Source: Acidobacteriota bacterium (GTDB taxonomy: Bacteria; Acidobacteriota; Blastocatellia; RBC074). Taken from it: DNA of 64,000 nt. A program made the position numbers and the translations under genes. The notes below the pieces were generated by a model, which had not been told where the DNA came from, ran no database searches, and saw only the letters and a list, made by a program, of their open reading frames with translations. Below are positions 46,028 to 58,340 of the stretch, in pieces. Numbering within the stretch: the first letter of the stretch is position 1; the number at the start of each line of letters is the position of its first letter. The stretch covers positions 62,001-126,000 of the forward strand of contig JADJXM010000011.1 in the NCBI GenBank assembly GCA_016715865.1. Reading direction: 5' to 3'.

Positions 46028-47125
46028 TCAATCGAGGTAGCCATATATCGTCATGCCCACGATGAAGAGCACCACAAGGATACCCGCGATAGTCAGCGCT
46101 GAGCTTGTTTTCGATTTGCCACTCTTTCCCGGTCTGTCGATGAAGGGGACAAGGAACAGAAAGAGGCCGCCCACGGCGAATACCAGGACTCCAATCACTT
46201 CACCGTCAAAGATCCAGATCTTCGCCGGTATCAGTTTGAGAGTCTGGAACATGAAAAGGAAATACCACTCCGGTCTGATGCCAGCAGGAGCCGGTGCGAA
46301 CGGGTCGGCTTTCTCTCCCAGTTCCCACGGAAAGATCGCAGACAATGCGGCCAGAACGCCGATTGCCAGTATCCAGCCGATCAGATCCCTGAGAAGAAAG
46401 TTGGGGAAGAACTTCATGGTTTTGACCGGCTTGCCCTCGAGGCTGGGAGGAACGCTCATCCCCTGTTTTTGCACAAGCAGCAGGTGAAATCCGATCAGGG
46501 CAGTGGTCAGTGCCGGCAGAACTGCCACGTGAAATCCGAAGAATCGCGTCAGCGTGGCGCCGGTGACATCCTCTCCGCCACGCAGGAACCTGAGCATGAA
46601 CTCACCAACGAAAGGCACCACCCCGGCGATATCAGTTCCCACCTTCGTCGCAAAGAAGGCCAGCTGGTTCCAGGGAAGAAGATAGCCGCTGAAGCCAAAA
46701 CCAAGCGCTATGAAGAGCAGAAGGACTCCGCTCACCCATGTCAGTTCACGCGGCGACCTGTACGCCTTCAGGAAAAAGACGCTGAATAGATGAATGAAAA
46801 GCGTCGCGATCATAAGATTGGCCGACCAGCTGTGGATCGATCGGATCAGCCACCCGAACTGGACCTCGGTCATGATGAACTGCACGCTTTCAAATGCATT
46901 CTCGGCGCTTGGCCTGTAATAGAGTAGCAGCAGGATACCGGTGAAGACCTGAACCATAAAAAGAAAGAGCGTCATTCCACCGAAGTAATACCAGATCTCG
47001 TGCCGGTGAACGGGCACCTCTTTCTTTTGCACCAGATGAAAAATTTCACCGATCCCGAGTCGATCATCGAGCCACTGCTTCAATGAATCTGCCTTGCCGG
47101 TTGGATGGGATATGTCTGGATTCAT
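46028..47125 (-). CDS. cytochrome b of bc complex 2
   Basis: 365 residues. Cytochrome b signatures: RSIHSWSANLMIATLFIHLF and 'F-G-F-H-V-A-V-L-P' with 'G-F-H-L-L' give the four haem His. LPWNQLAFFATKVGTDIAG and the C-terminal 'R-P-E-W-Y-F-L-F' (PEWY-type motif) complete the quinol site. About eight helices. The Rieske gene lies 6 bp upstream, so the pair forms a second, independent quinol-oxidising module inside the multihaem cluster. It is clearly divergent from the cytochrome b at 31247 (shorter, no charged insert). Confidence 0.93.
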   Translation of the reverse strand: MNPDISHPTGKADSLKQWLDDRLGIGEIFHLVQKKEVPVHRHEIWYYFGGMTLFLFMVQVFTGILLLLYYRPSAENAFESVQFIMTEVQFGWLIRSIHSWSANLMIATLFIHLFSVFFLKAYRSPRELTWVSGVLLLFIALGFGFSGYLLPWNQLAFFATKVGTDIAGVVPFVGEFMLRFLRGGEDVTGATLTRFFGFHVAVLPALTTALIGFHLLLVQKQGMSVPPSLEGKPVKTMKFFPNFLLRDLIGWILAIGVLAALSAIFPWELGEKADPFAPAPAGIRPEWYFLFMFQTLKLIPAKIWIFDGEVIGVLVFAVGGLFLFLVPFIDRPGKSGKSKTSSALTIAGILVVLFIVGMTIYGYLD

Positions 47126-47131
47126 AGCCGC

Positions 47132-47569
<438 letters not shown>

Positions 47570-47646
47570 TGATCGCCCTCCTGGAATTGGCGTTAACCGA
47601 GCGCGTCGGAAAAGAAATTATGTATGAAAGGCGTGATCTGAATTCG

Positions 47647-49179
<1,533 letters not shown>

Positions 49180-49189
49180 ATTTTTGCCT

Positions 49190-51244
<2,055 letters not shown>

Positions 51245-51427
51245 ATCGATTTCGATCGGAAATGAGCGGATGAAGCCGGATTCAGGCTCTCGCTCCGGTT
51301 CAGGGATTTTACGGGAATACTGCCTTGATAAAAATACAGCGATGCGATTCGCGACTTGTTCTTTTCCGGTTTTCTCCTGTTTTGAGGTTTTTGTCGGCCC
51401 GATTATGAGGGAGGGCGCGCGCTGTTT

Positions 51428-51790
<363 letters not shown>

Positions 51791-51903
51791 TTTCTTTCCC
51801 CGATTGTTTCCGGCAGGAAGAATTTCAAGGTTGACGCGGTGGCTGTTAAATCAACCTGATGAAACAGCGCCGCGCCAACCTTTAGTGCAAAGCCAGCCTT
51901 ATC

Positions 51904-52260
51904 TTATTTCTTCTTTGCCATCTCACGAATGTACCCGACCAGGGCCTTGACTTTGTCGGCGCCCAGGCTCTTCTCGTATCCCGGCATCTTGCCTTTGCCT
52001 TTTGCCGTGACCTCGATCAGTTTGGCATCCGTCATGGCCTGAACCTCCTTGGACTTGAGATCCTTGAGATTCAACTTCTTCCCCATAGGCGTTGTTCCAG
52101 CACCATCCATGCCGTGACAAGAAGCGCATTTCTGATTGTAGAGCGTTTTCGTCGCGTCATCCGGCGCACCGGAGACCGTCGGGACTGTGACCCAGACGAG
52201 GCTGCCAAAGACAGCCGCCATTCCGATCGTTAAGAAGAGTTTTGTCATTCTGTTTACCAT
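51904..52260 (-). CDS. small monohaem cytochrome c, copy 1
   Basis: 118 residues; ACGGAGGT lies before the ATG. A signal sequence (about 4-31, ending near VSGA) is followed by CASCHGMDGAG and KGKMPGYEKSLGADK with the Met ligand. Near-parallel to the gene at 51428-51790. Together with it, the product could shuttle electrons across the periplasm to the MtrA-like protein. Confidence 0.92.
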   Translation of the reverse strand: MVNRMTKLFLTIGMAAVFGSLVWVTVPTVSGAPDDATKTLYNQKCASCHGMDGAGTTPMGKKLNLKDLKSKEVQAMTDAKLIEVTAKGKGKMPGYEKSLGADKVKALVGYIREMAKKK

Positions 52261-52309
52261 CTTTTACCTCCGTAAAGAAGCATATCATTATTACTGAATC
52301 ACTGATCGT

Positions 52310-53947
52310 TCAGAAAGTGAAACGAACGCTGGAAGTTACGATATTCGCTCGATAATCCTGAAAATCCAACGCTTTTTCATTATAGCTGAAATGTCGATAA
52401 CTTACATTAGCTGTGACATGGTTGCTCAGATGAACCGCGATCCTCGCTTCCGGATTATGCCGCCGCAAGGGGTAGCTGGCGACGAAATCGTTGGCGCCCG
52501 TAAAACTGCCGGCGGCCGATGACGGAGCGCCTCCATCCTGGACATAACGATAGACCAGGAAAAGATCCAGAAACTTTGTCACGCCGAATCGTGAGTCGGC
52601 GAAGAAGAAGTTCTGTCTGGAGTAAAAAACCGACCGACCCGATGTTTCGACGCGATTGAGGAAGAAAAAGATGTTCGCTTGTGAGAATAAATCATCGTAA
52701 TTGTATCCTCCCGTCACCCAGAGCCGACTCGACGGTTCCCAGTTCGCTGAAATCGAATAAGACCGGAAGTCTGATTCGTTCTCCACGAATGGAGTCGGGT
52801 TCTTGTTGTCGGTCGTTGAAATCGTGCCGCTGAACGAGAGCGTATCGGTCGCCTGCACATTTACGCGAGCGCGAACACGCTGGAAGTCAAGGGCGTTCGT
52901 TCTGACGAAGATGTTGTCGGCTGTCCCGTTCTCGTAATCGAAGAAAAGGTTGAGCCGATCGATCGGCCGAATTCTCATGCCAAAGATGCCGGTATTGGTC
53001 GTCAACGTATCATCTTCGGTGAGGCCCGGTCGCTGCAACTCGATATTTCTGCGAGTCGCACGCCAGCCTGCATTGAGCGCGAACTTCCGGTTCGGCGCAT
53101 ATCTCACATCGACAGTGTTCCAGTATGAAGTCACGTCGGTGTAACGGTTGTCGAAGCTGGAGACGGTCGTATCGGTGACCGTCCCGTTAGTCGCCCTAAG
53201 CCGGCTCGCCGTCGACAGATTGAGATCACCTAGAATTCGATAAAATGTATAACGAAAAGTGTTGTTGATCGCGACTGTATCCGAGACATCGAATGTTACG
53301 CCGGCGTCGAAGTTGGCGCTCGGCCGCTTGGCATTGCCTTCTCCGACAATATTCCTGGAGAGGATTGTGCGCCTGCTGGCATCGGTGCCGGCCGTCGGCT
53401 CGAACAGACGGGAGTTCAGAAATTCATCTCCCCTCATGCCTCTCACCAGCAAGTGGATTCTCGACGTGATGTTCCCCTGGATGCTGCCGCGACCAATCAC
53501 CGCCCGCGAACGGTTCGGTTCGTCACGGGTAAAGAAAGTCAGAATCGAGGTATTTGTCGTATTGTTTCCGATATTCGTTCCAGGGTTTTGATCGAAGGTC
53601 GTGTCGAGTTTGTATTTGCGATAGAACCCTTCGATGAAGAAGTTCCACCCCTTATAAGTTGCGTCAACGCCGGCCCGATAGTCGTTCGATTCCCATCTCG
53701 AACGACCATTGATCGGGAATTCGTCGCGTTCGTAATCGTAGGTCGTCGCATAAGGGCCGACCGACATTGAACGTCCGTATCCCAGGTTGAATCTGACTGC
53801 ACGCTGCGGGAACAGTTTTAGATTGAATTCAGAGATCTGGCGACGCAGATCATAGTTGTGCTGCCCGAGGGCTATGATCGGAAGAAACCGATAGTAGTAC
53901 ATCCGGCTGACTTTAGCGTCGAACTTGTATGCGCGGGCCTTGTCCAT
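52310..53947 (-). CDS. MtrB/PioB-like outer-membrane beta-barrel (intact 3' portion)
   Basis: 545 residues from the first ATG in this frame. Alternating hydrophobic/polar strands with many Tyr, Arg and Asn run through the whole sequence, ending in SSVRFTF with the C-terminal Phe typical of outer-membrane barrels. The neighbour upstream is a decahaem DmsE/MtrA-like cytochrome; this pair is the classic MtrAB/PioAB conduit, in which the barrel sheathes the cytochrome across the outer membrane. The open frame continues 85 codons upstream without a stop (to 54203) but has no start there, so the barrel's first part is encoded but cut off from its signal peptide by frame disruptions (see next entry). 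Assignment to MtrB/PioB is from context and composition. Confidence 0.75.
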   Translation of the reverse strand: MDKARAYKFDAKVSRMYYYRFLPIIALGQHNYDLRRQISEFNLKLFPQRAVRFNLGYGRSMSVGPYATTYDYERDEFPINGRSRWESNDYRAGVDATYKGWNFFIEGFYRKYKLDTTFDQNPGTNIGNNTTNTSILTFFTRDEPNRSRAVIGRGSIQGNITSRIHLLVRGMRGDEFLNSRLFEPTAGTDASRRTILSRNIVGEGNAKRPSANFDAGVTFDVSDTVAINNTFRYTFYRILGDLNLSTASRLRATNGTVTDTTVSSFDNRYTDVTSYWNTVDVRYAPNRKFALNAGWRATRRNIELQRPGLTEDDTLTTNTGIFGMRIRPIDRLNLFFDYENGTADNIFVRTNALDFQRVRARVNVQATDTLSFSGTISTTDNKNPTPFVENESDFRSYSISANWEPSSRLWVTGGYNYDDLFSQANIFFFLNRVETSGRSVFYSRQNFFFADSRFGVTKFLDLFLVYRYVQDGGAPSSAAGSFTGANDFVASYPLRRHNPEARIAVHLSNHVTANVSYRHFSYNEKALDFQDYRANIVTSSVRFTF

Positions 53948-54412
53948 CGACAGCGAGTAGTACTGGACCGGATCGCCGCCTGAGTTTGTAACCTGAGCCC
54001 GCAGAGAATCATATAGAGCCCCCTGGCCATTATAGGTGCGAGAATCGAACGTGAAATCGAAGATGCGAAATCCGTCGCGGATGTTGATATCGGAGAGATA
54101 TTTGTCCTTGCTTCCGTTGGCGTCACTCCAGCGGTAACCGAGTTCAATCGATGATGTGACGGAATAGTTCCCGATGACCGATCCGGTTTTACCGGCTCGG
54201 GTTTATCATTGGGCTTGGCCACGGCAGCCTGCGCGCGGGCAAGTTCGTCGACCTGCTCCTGGGCCTGTTTGCTGGTCTCGGCCCTCGACACTACTTTGTG
54301 ACAGAGCCGGGACAGAGAAGATGATTAGTAATGCAAGCAGACTGAGAGTCGCACTTGTCCCGGTCAGCCACAAATTGCGTGAAGGCGCGATTTTGAAATC
54401 TGAGTTTTTCAT
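53948..54412 (-). pseudogene. disrupted 5' part of the MtrB/PioB-like gene (two compensating frameshifts)
   Basis: ATG 54412 begins a signal peptide ending near PALSQSS. In that frame the sequence then meets TGA-TAA at 54203-54208. Between about 54290 and 54190 the +1 frame instead reads sensibly (SKQAQEQVDELARAQAAVAK, then PNDKPEPVKP). After 54202 the original frame reads on as GNYSVTSSIELGYRW into the barrel. An extra base near GTAGTGTC (about 54285-54295) and a missing A in the AAAA run (about 54187-54190) would restore one continuous gene of about 700 residues. These could be real mutations or assembly errors. Confidence 0.65.
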
Positions 54413-54431
54413 TTTATTGCTCCTTTACTGA

Positions 54432-55499
54432 CTACCGGAAAAATGCCGGATGTGAATTTGACCCGTGGATTGTGACGTGACAGGTCAGACAACTCCTGTG
54501 CCGCCCGTTGATGTCGTGAAATGACGGGGCCCCTGGGCCGACACCGGTATCTTCGACCGGAATACCTGGCGTGTTCGAATGGCACTCGAGACACAGGAAA
54601 CGGATCTCGTTCCTCTTGAGCAATCTTGGATTGTTCGAACCGTGCGGAGTGTGACAGGCCTGGCAGCCCTCGACTTTGATCGGAGCATGTTCATAAGCGA
54701 ACGGGCCGGCTTTATCCGTGTGGCATTTCAGGCAGGGGCTTTCTCCCCTGCATAGGTTCTCAGCTGCTTGTTCTGGAAACCCGCCGTGCTGGTTGTGGCA
54801 GTCGCTGCATTTCATTCCGCCTTCGGGCACCTTGTGGTGGAAAGGACGTGCGAATGAGGCCTTCTGATCCTGATGGCACTTGTAGCAGCCTTCCGGCTGG
54901 GACTCCTTGAGCAGGAATTCAGTCCGCTTCGGAGAATGCGATGAATGGCAGTCGATACAAGCCACACCGTGACGGAAGTGTTCGCTGCGGCGGAAGTTGA
55001 ACCTCTCTTCGCTTCGTCCCTGCGAACTCTCGTGGCATTTCAGACATATCGCAGTTGAGGCTGCCGCAGAGAGGCCATCGAAGGACAGCATTTTCGCTGC
55101 ATCGGCCTTGGCCTGATCGGCATAAAGCGCCTGCGCTTCGGCGTCCTTGCCATCGGCGATCAATTTCTGCGCCGCGGCATAATAGCCGAGGTGGTCGCGC
55201 GCTCCACCGTGACATGCTTCGCATCCGACCATCTCTGCCGAAAAACCGCCGGAGCTCATTTTTCTATGAGCTGTCAGAGCGAAATGCGCCGCCTGATTGG
55301 TGTGGCACTCAGCACACCGGTCGCTGCCGACAAATTTGCCGGGGTCCTGGGGAACTGTGTTGTTGGGTGCTTTATCGGCGCTTTCGACCGCATCCGCTTT
55401 GGCAGTTGATTTCGTGAGTGCGGTAACTCGCATCGAAATCACGGGTATAATTGCGGCGACAGCGAAAAGCAGAATTGTCGCGATCTTTATGTTTTTCAT
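54432..55499 (-). CDS. decahaem cytochrome c, DmsE/MtrA-like
   Basis: 355 residues with an N-terminal signal helix. Ten CxxCH sites occur: CAECH, CEACH, CLKCH, CIDCH, CYKCH, CSDCH, CLKCH, CQACH, CLECH, CLTCH. The opening FVGSDRCAECHTNQAAHF and EACHGGARDHLGYY, and the later 'C-Q-A-C-H-T-P-H-G-S-N-N-P-R-L-L' are typical of the DmsE/MtrA/PioA family. Such proteins span the outer membrane inside an MtrB/PioB barrel and exchange electrons with extracellular metals or dissolved substrates. The barrel gene follows after 19 bp. The direction of electron flow cannot be told from sequence. Confidence 0.9.
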   Translation of the reverse strand: MKNIKIATILLFAVAAIIPVISMRVTALTKSTAKADAVESADKAPNNTVPQDPGKFVGSDRCAECHTNQAAHFALTAHRKMSSGGFSAEMVGCEACHGGARDHLGYYAAAQKLIADGKDAEAQALYADQAKADAAKMLSFDGLSAAASTAICLKCHESSQGRSEERFNFRRSEHFRHGVACIDCHSSHSPKRTEFLLKESQPEGCYKCHQDQKASFARPFHHKVPEGGMKCSDCHNQHGGFPEQAAENLCRGESPCLKCHTDKAGPFAYEHAPIKVEGCQACHTPHGSNNPRLLKRNEIRFLCLECHSNTPGIPVEDTGVGPGAPSFHDINGRHRSCLTCHVTIHGSNSHPAFFR

Positions 55500-55592
55500 A
55501 GGTCATTGTTCTTTCAATTATTTGAATATAACCGCTTGACTGCGGCTTGCCGCCGCAACTGTAATGCGAACGCGAACACATTTGGGGGATGT

Positions 55593-56402
55593 TTAACTGC
55601 CCGGGTAAAGTTTGGCCCTGAGCTGGTCTTTCACCTTCGTGCCGGATTCGAATGCTTCATCCGCCTTCTTGCGAACTGCCTCCATATTGAAGGCATGGAA
55701 TCCAACTTTGGCTTCATTCAATGCTGCCTTGATGGCCACCATCTCCTGTTCCGACGTGCCGATATCAACCTTCTTGTTGTGCGCCTCTTCGACAAGCCGC
55801 AAGGCCCACAGGACGACCATGTTGGCACGCCTGATCGACTGCATCGCTTCATTAGCCTGAGTCGGAATCTCCGGCCGTTTGGGCATCAACGCATTGCTGG
55901 AATCATGACAACTGGCGCACAATTCCTGAGTCTGTTCGGCGGTGTAGATGACCTCCGACGCCATATGCGCATGACAGGTCGTGCAAGACGGCCCCAGCCC
56001 GGCACTCTGTAAATTCTGATAGTGCTTGCTCTTTGTGAATGTACTGGAGATCTGCTCATGGCACGTGTTGCAGGTGGCGGGAACATTCTTCGGATGGAGC
56101 TTGCTGCCTGAGTCTTTCGATGGAAGAATCCCGGCATGGGCTTTGTTCTTGTCACCCGTCGTTGCGTTGCCGCCATGGCACTTGTCGCAACTTACGCCTT
56201 TGTCCTTGTGCACCGAAATATGCCATTCAGCGTACCGGCTCGTGATGCTGAGCGGGTTCATGATCTTTGAATGGCAGTCAACGCAGTTGTTGTCTTTGAA
56301 TGTGGCCAGCGTGTCCTGGGCGGTGGACATTCCGATCCGGCCCGAGAATAGATAGATCCCGAGAGCAAAGAAGGCAATCAGGACTGAGAGCTTCTTTTGC
56401 AT
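55593..56402 (-). CDS. pentahaem cytochrome c with helical C-terminus
   Basis: 269 residues; GGAGA precedes the ATG. A signal helix (about 5-25) is followed by CVDCH, CDKCH, CNTCH, CTTCH and CASCH within about residues 38-165, then a long helical region (about 185-265). The helical tail shares spacing and residues with the tail of the nonahaem protein at the other end of the cluster ('A-K-V-G-F-H-A-F' here, 'A-R-V-L-I-H-S-F' there). First gene of the multihaem operon in transcription order. The two CRP-like sites lie 275-310 bp upstream. Confidence 0.88.
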   Translation of the reverse strand: MQKKLSVLIAFFALGIYLFSGRIGMSTAQDTLATFKDNNCVDCHSKIMNPLSITSRYAEWHISVHKDKGVSCDKCHGGNATTGDKNKAHAGILPSKDSGSKLHPKNVPATCNTCHEQISSTFTKSKHYQNLQSAGLGPSCTTCHAHMASEVIYTAEQTQELCASCHDSSNALMPKRPEIPTQANEAMQSIRRANMVVLWALRLVEEAHNKKVDIGTSEQEMVAIKAALNEAKVGFHAFNMEAVRKKADEAFESGTKVKDQLRAKLYPGS

Positions 56403-56676
56403 AACCGTTCTCCATTCTGGTAGATGCTTTTTGGAACGCTTTCATTTCTCATGGCGCTACCATTGCCAATTATCAGGGAAATGATCTGAAATCATTTATA
56501 GCAATGTTTCCGGTTCGCATTTCATGCAAACCGATCATCGCAATCATTTGCGACTTTATGTATTCCCAGCGGTAGCAAGCCTTCGGACATATCACGGAAC
56601 TTTCAGCTAAATGTTGTCCTTTATGTAAGTTCCATCTTCTCAGGTACAGAGTGTAATCCGATTTTTACTTATCGTC

Positions 56677-56692
56677 TGTGATGGCCATCACA
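56677..56692. promoter_or_regulatory. CRP-like palindrome TGTGAT-GGCC-ATCACA
   Basis: A perfect 16-base palindrome identical in arms to the site at 33435-33450. It is expected to bind a CRP-like recognition helix such as that of the window's Crp/Fnr protein. It could control the multihaem operon, the ATP-grasp gene or both. Confidence 0.6.
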
Positions 56693-56698
56693 ACTATT

Positions 56699-56714
56699 GG
56701 TGATATTTATCACA
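56699..56714. promoter_or_regulatory. second CRP-like palindrome GGTGAT-ATTT-ATCACA
   Basis: One base away from the perfect site (first T replaced by G) and only six bases after it (22 bp centre to centre, about two helix turns), so two dimers could bind side by side on the same face. Confidence is lower because of the mismatch. Confidence 0.45.
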
Positions 56715-56794
56715 AATTCACGATATGTTTGTATTAATGTAATCTTGACGAATTAAAAAGGGAAGTCTGATAAAGGAATAAGGAAGAGAATTTT

Positions 56795-58132
56795 ATGAGA
56801 AAAGAGATAATCGACTGGTATCACGGGCATTTGATTTCGGACTCCAGTCTGTCGCCGGAACTGTTTGCGCGAATGAAAAGCGGGATGACGGCGACAAGGA
56901 TGCTATACGGGGATCGGGAGTTGGGAATATCTCTGAGGCCGCATTTTCTGACGAGAGAGCAGTATGATCTGCTGGTTGGGAGTTCTCAGATACTGGCTGG
57001 CGCTTTCGTGAGGATGGCGGCGATGGTGCTGGAACGCCCTGAATTGATGGATAAGCTGGGATTATCTGATCGACAGAGATCGCTCGCCATGATCGATCCT
57101 GGATTTGCGAATCCTGCGGTAAACAGCCGCCTGGATGCTTTCGTCTTCGGCAATGAAGTGAAATATGTCGAGTATAACGCCGAGAACCCGTCAAGTCTGT
57201 CGGATCAGGCGGGACTGAACCAGATACTGTTCGAGGTGCCGGCGATGCAGAGGGTGGCTGAGCGGCACAGGTTGCGACAATTTTCTCCGCTCAACAGTCT
57301 GGTCGATTCGGTCATCGAAACATACAGGGAATGGGGCGGCACGGGCGCTCCGCAGGTGGCAATTCTGGACTGGTCTGATTTGCCGACAGCGCATGAATTC
57401 ATTCTCTTGCGAAATTATTTTGTCGGTTTGGGGATCCCGACCACTATCTGCACCCCGGACGAACTTGAGTACAGCGGCGGAAGACTGCACAAGGGCGATT
57501 TCACAATAGACGTTATATATAAAAGGATAATAATTCACGAGTTTCTTGAACGTTATGACGACACTCACCCATTGATACAGGCTTACAAAAAAGGGGATGT
57601 CTGCCTGATCAATCCCTTCCGCTGTAAACTATTGCACAAAAAAGCCGGGTTTGAACTGCTGACGGATGATAATGCGTCGTCCTGGTTGACGCAGGCGGAG
57701 CTTGATGTGATCCGGGCGACGGTTCCCTGGACCAGACGCGTTGCCGACAGATCGACCATTTATAATGATCTTAAGGTTGATTTGCTGGAGCTTCTGAGGC
57801 GGAAACGGGCGGATTTCGTGCTCAAGCCGAACGACGATTACGGGGGGCACGGGATCTATTTCGGTAGCCGAATGACTGAGTCTGAATGGGATGATGCGAT
57901 TGGGCAGGCGCTGGTAAACGATTATGTCGCCCAGGAGCGAATTGAATTGCGGACTGAGCTCTTTCCAATCTTTAACGACCGGGAATGGTCTCTGCAGGAG
58001 ATGTATGTCGATACGAATCCATTCCTCTTCCGCGGCGTGGTTGAAGGAGCGATGGTCAGGCTTTCAGATTCCCCTGTAGTCAACGTTACATCCGGCGGCG
58101 GCGAGACTGGATTTTTCGTCCTCGAAGAATAA
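56795..58132 (+). CDS. circularly permuted ATP-grasp-like protein
   Basis: 445 residues; AAGGAAGAG precedes the ATG. The N-terminal part has YVEYNAENPSSLSDQAG (about residues 129-145), the usual landmark of the circularly permuted ATP-grasp/glutathionylspermidine-synthase-like group. VLKPNDDYGGHGIYFG (about 345-360) gives the ATP-binding Lys and Gly loop, then AQERIEL and a final VNVTSGGGETGFFVLEE. Members join an amine to a carboxylate or other acceptor; no substrate can be assigned here. It stands alone, divergent from the multihaem operon, and followed by a strong hairpin. Confidence 0.8.
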   Translation: MRKEIIDWYHGHLISDSSLSPELFARMKSGMTATRMLYGDRELGISLRPHFLTREQYDLLVGSSQILAGAFVRMAAMVLERPELMDKLGLSDRQRSLAMIDPGFANPAVNSRLDAFVFGNEVKYVEYNAENPSSLSDQAGLNQILFEVPAMQRVAERHRLRQFSPLNSLVDSVIETYREWGGTGAPQVAILDWSDLPTAHEFILLRNYFVGLGIPTTICTPDELEYSGGRLHKGDFTIDVIYKRIIIHEFLERYDDTHPLIQAYKKGDVCLINPFRCKLLHKKAGFELLTDDNASSWLTQAELDVIRATVPWTRRVADRSTIYNDLKVDLLELLRRKRADFVLKPNDDYGGHGIYFGSRMTESEWDDAIGQALVNDYVAQERIELRTELFPIFNDREWSLQEMYVDTNPFLFRGVVEGAMVRLSDSPVVNVTSGGGETGFFVLEE

Positions 58133-58161
58133 CAGCTCAGTGGCGCCGTGAGTTTCCAGTG

Positions 58162-58214
58162 GAAGAAGTTTCCAGTTTCCAGAGCAATCGACTGGAAACT
58201 GGAAAGTTTCTTTG
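58162..58214 (+). terminator. hairpin of TTTCCAG heptamers downstream of the ATP-grasp gene
   Basis: AGTTTCCAGTTTCCAG (about 58167-58182) pairs with CTGGAAACTGGAAAGT (about 58192-58207) over about 15 positions around a nine-base loop, and T-rich sequence follows. It lies 30 bp after the ATP-grasp stop and can act as a terminator. It is again built of a repeated 7-base unit, as at 27679 and 29272. Confidence 0.6.
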
Positions 58215-58249
58215 TTTTTCCGCCCCCCGTGCGCTGGTGGCTATAAAAA

Positions 58250-58340
58250 CCCCACCCCTCCCCCCCCCCCGGGCCTGGGTCTTGCCTTTCCACTGCGATT
58301 AACTTTTCTCCTTACTGGCTAAATGAAGGGGGGGGGCCCG
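58250..58340. other. homopolymer C and G runs of doubtful accuracy
   Basis: A C run of about 11 bases ends at 58270, and a G run of nine bases occupies 58328-58336 just inside the 3' end of the DUF11 gene. The rest of the window has no comparable runs. They are typical places for assembly or read errors, and the frame of the DUF11 C-terminus depends on the second one. Confidence 0.5.

Larger units (their letters stand above)
56403..56794. other. divergent promoter region with two CRP-like palindromes
   Basis: 392 bp between the start of the minus-strand multihaem operon and the plus-strand ATP-grasp gene. It contains TGTGATGGCCATCACA at 56677-56692 and the related GGTGATATTTATCACA at 56699-56714, both closer to the plus-strand gene (about 80-120 bp) than to the minus-strand one (about 275-310 bp). 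No other gene is apparent. Confidence 0.7.
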
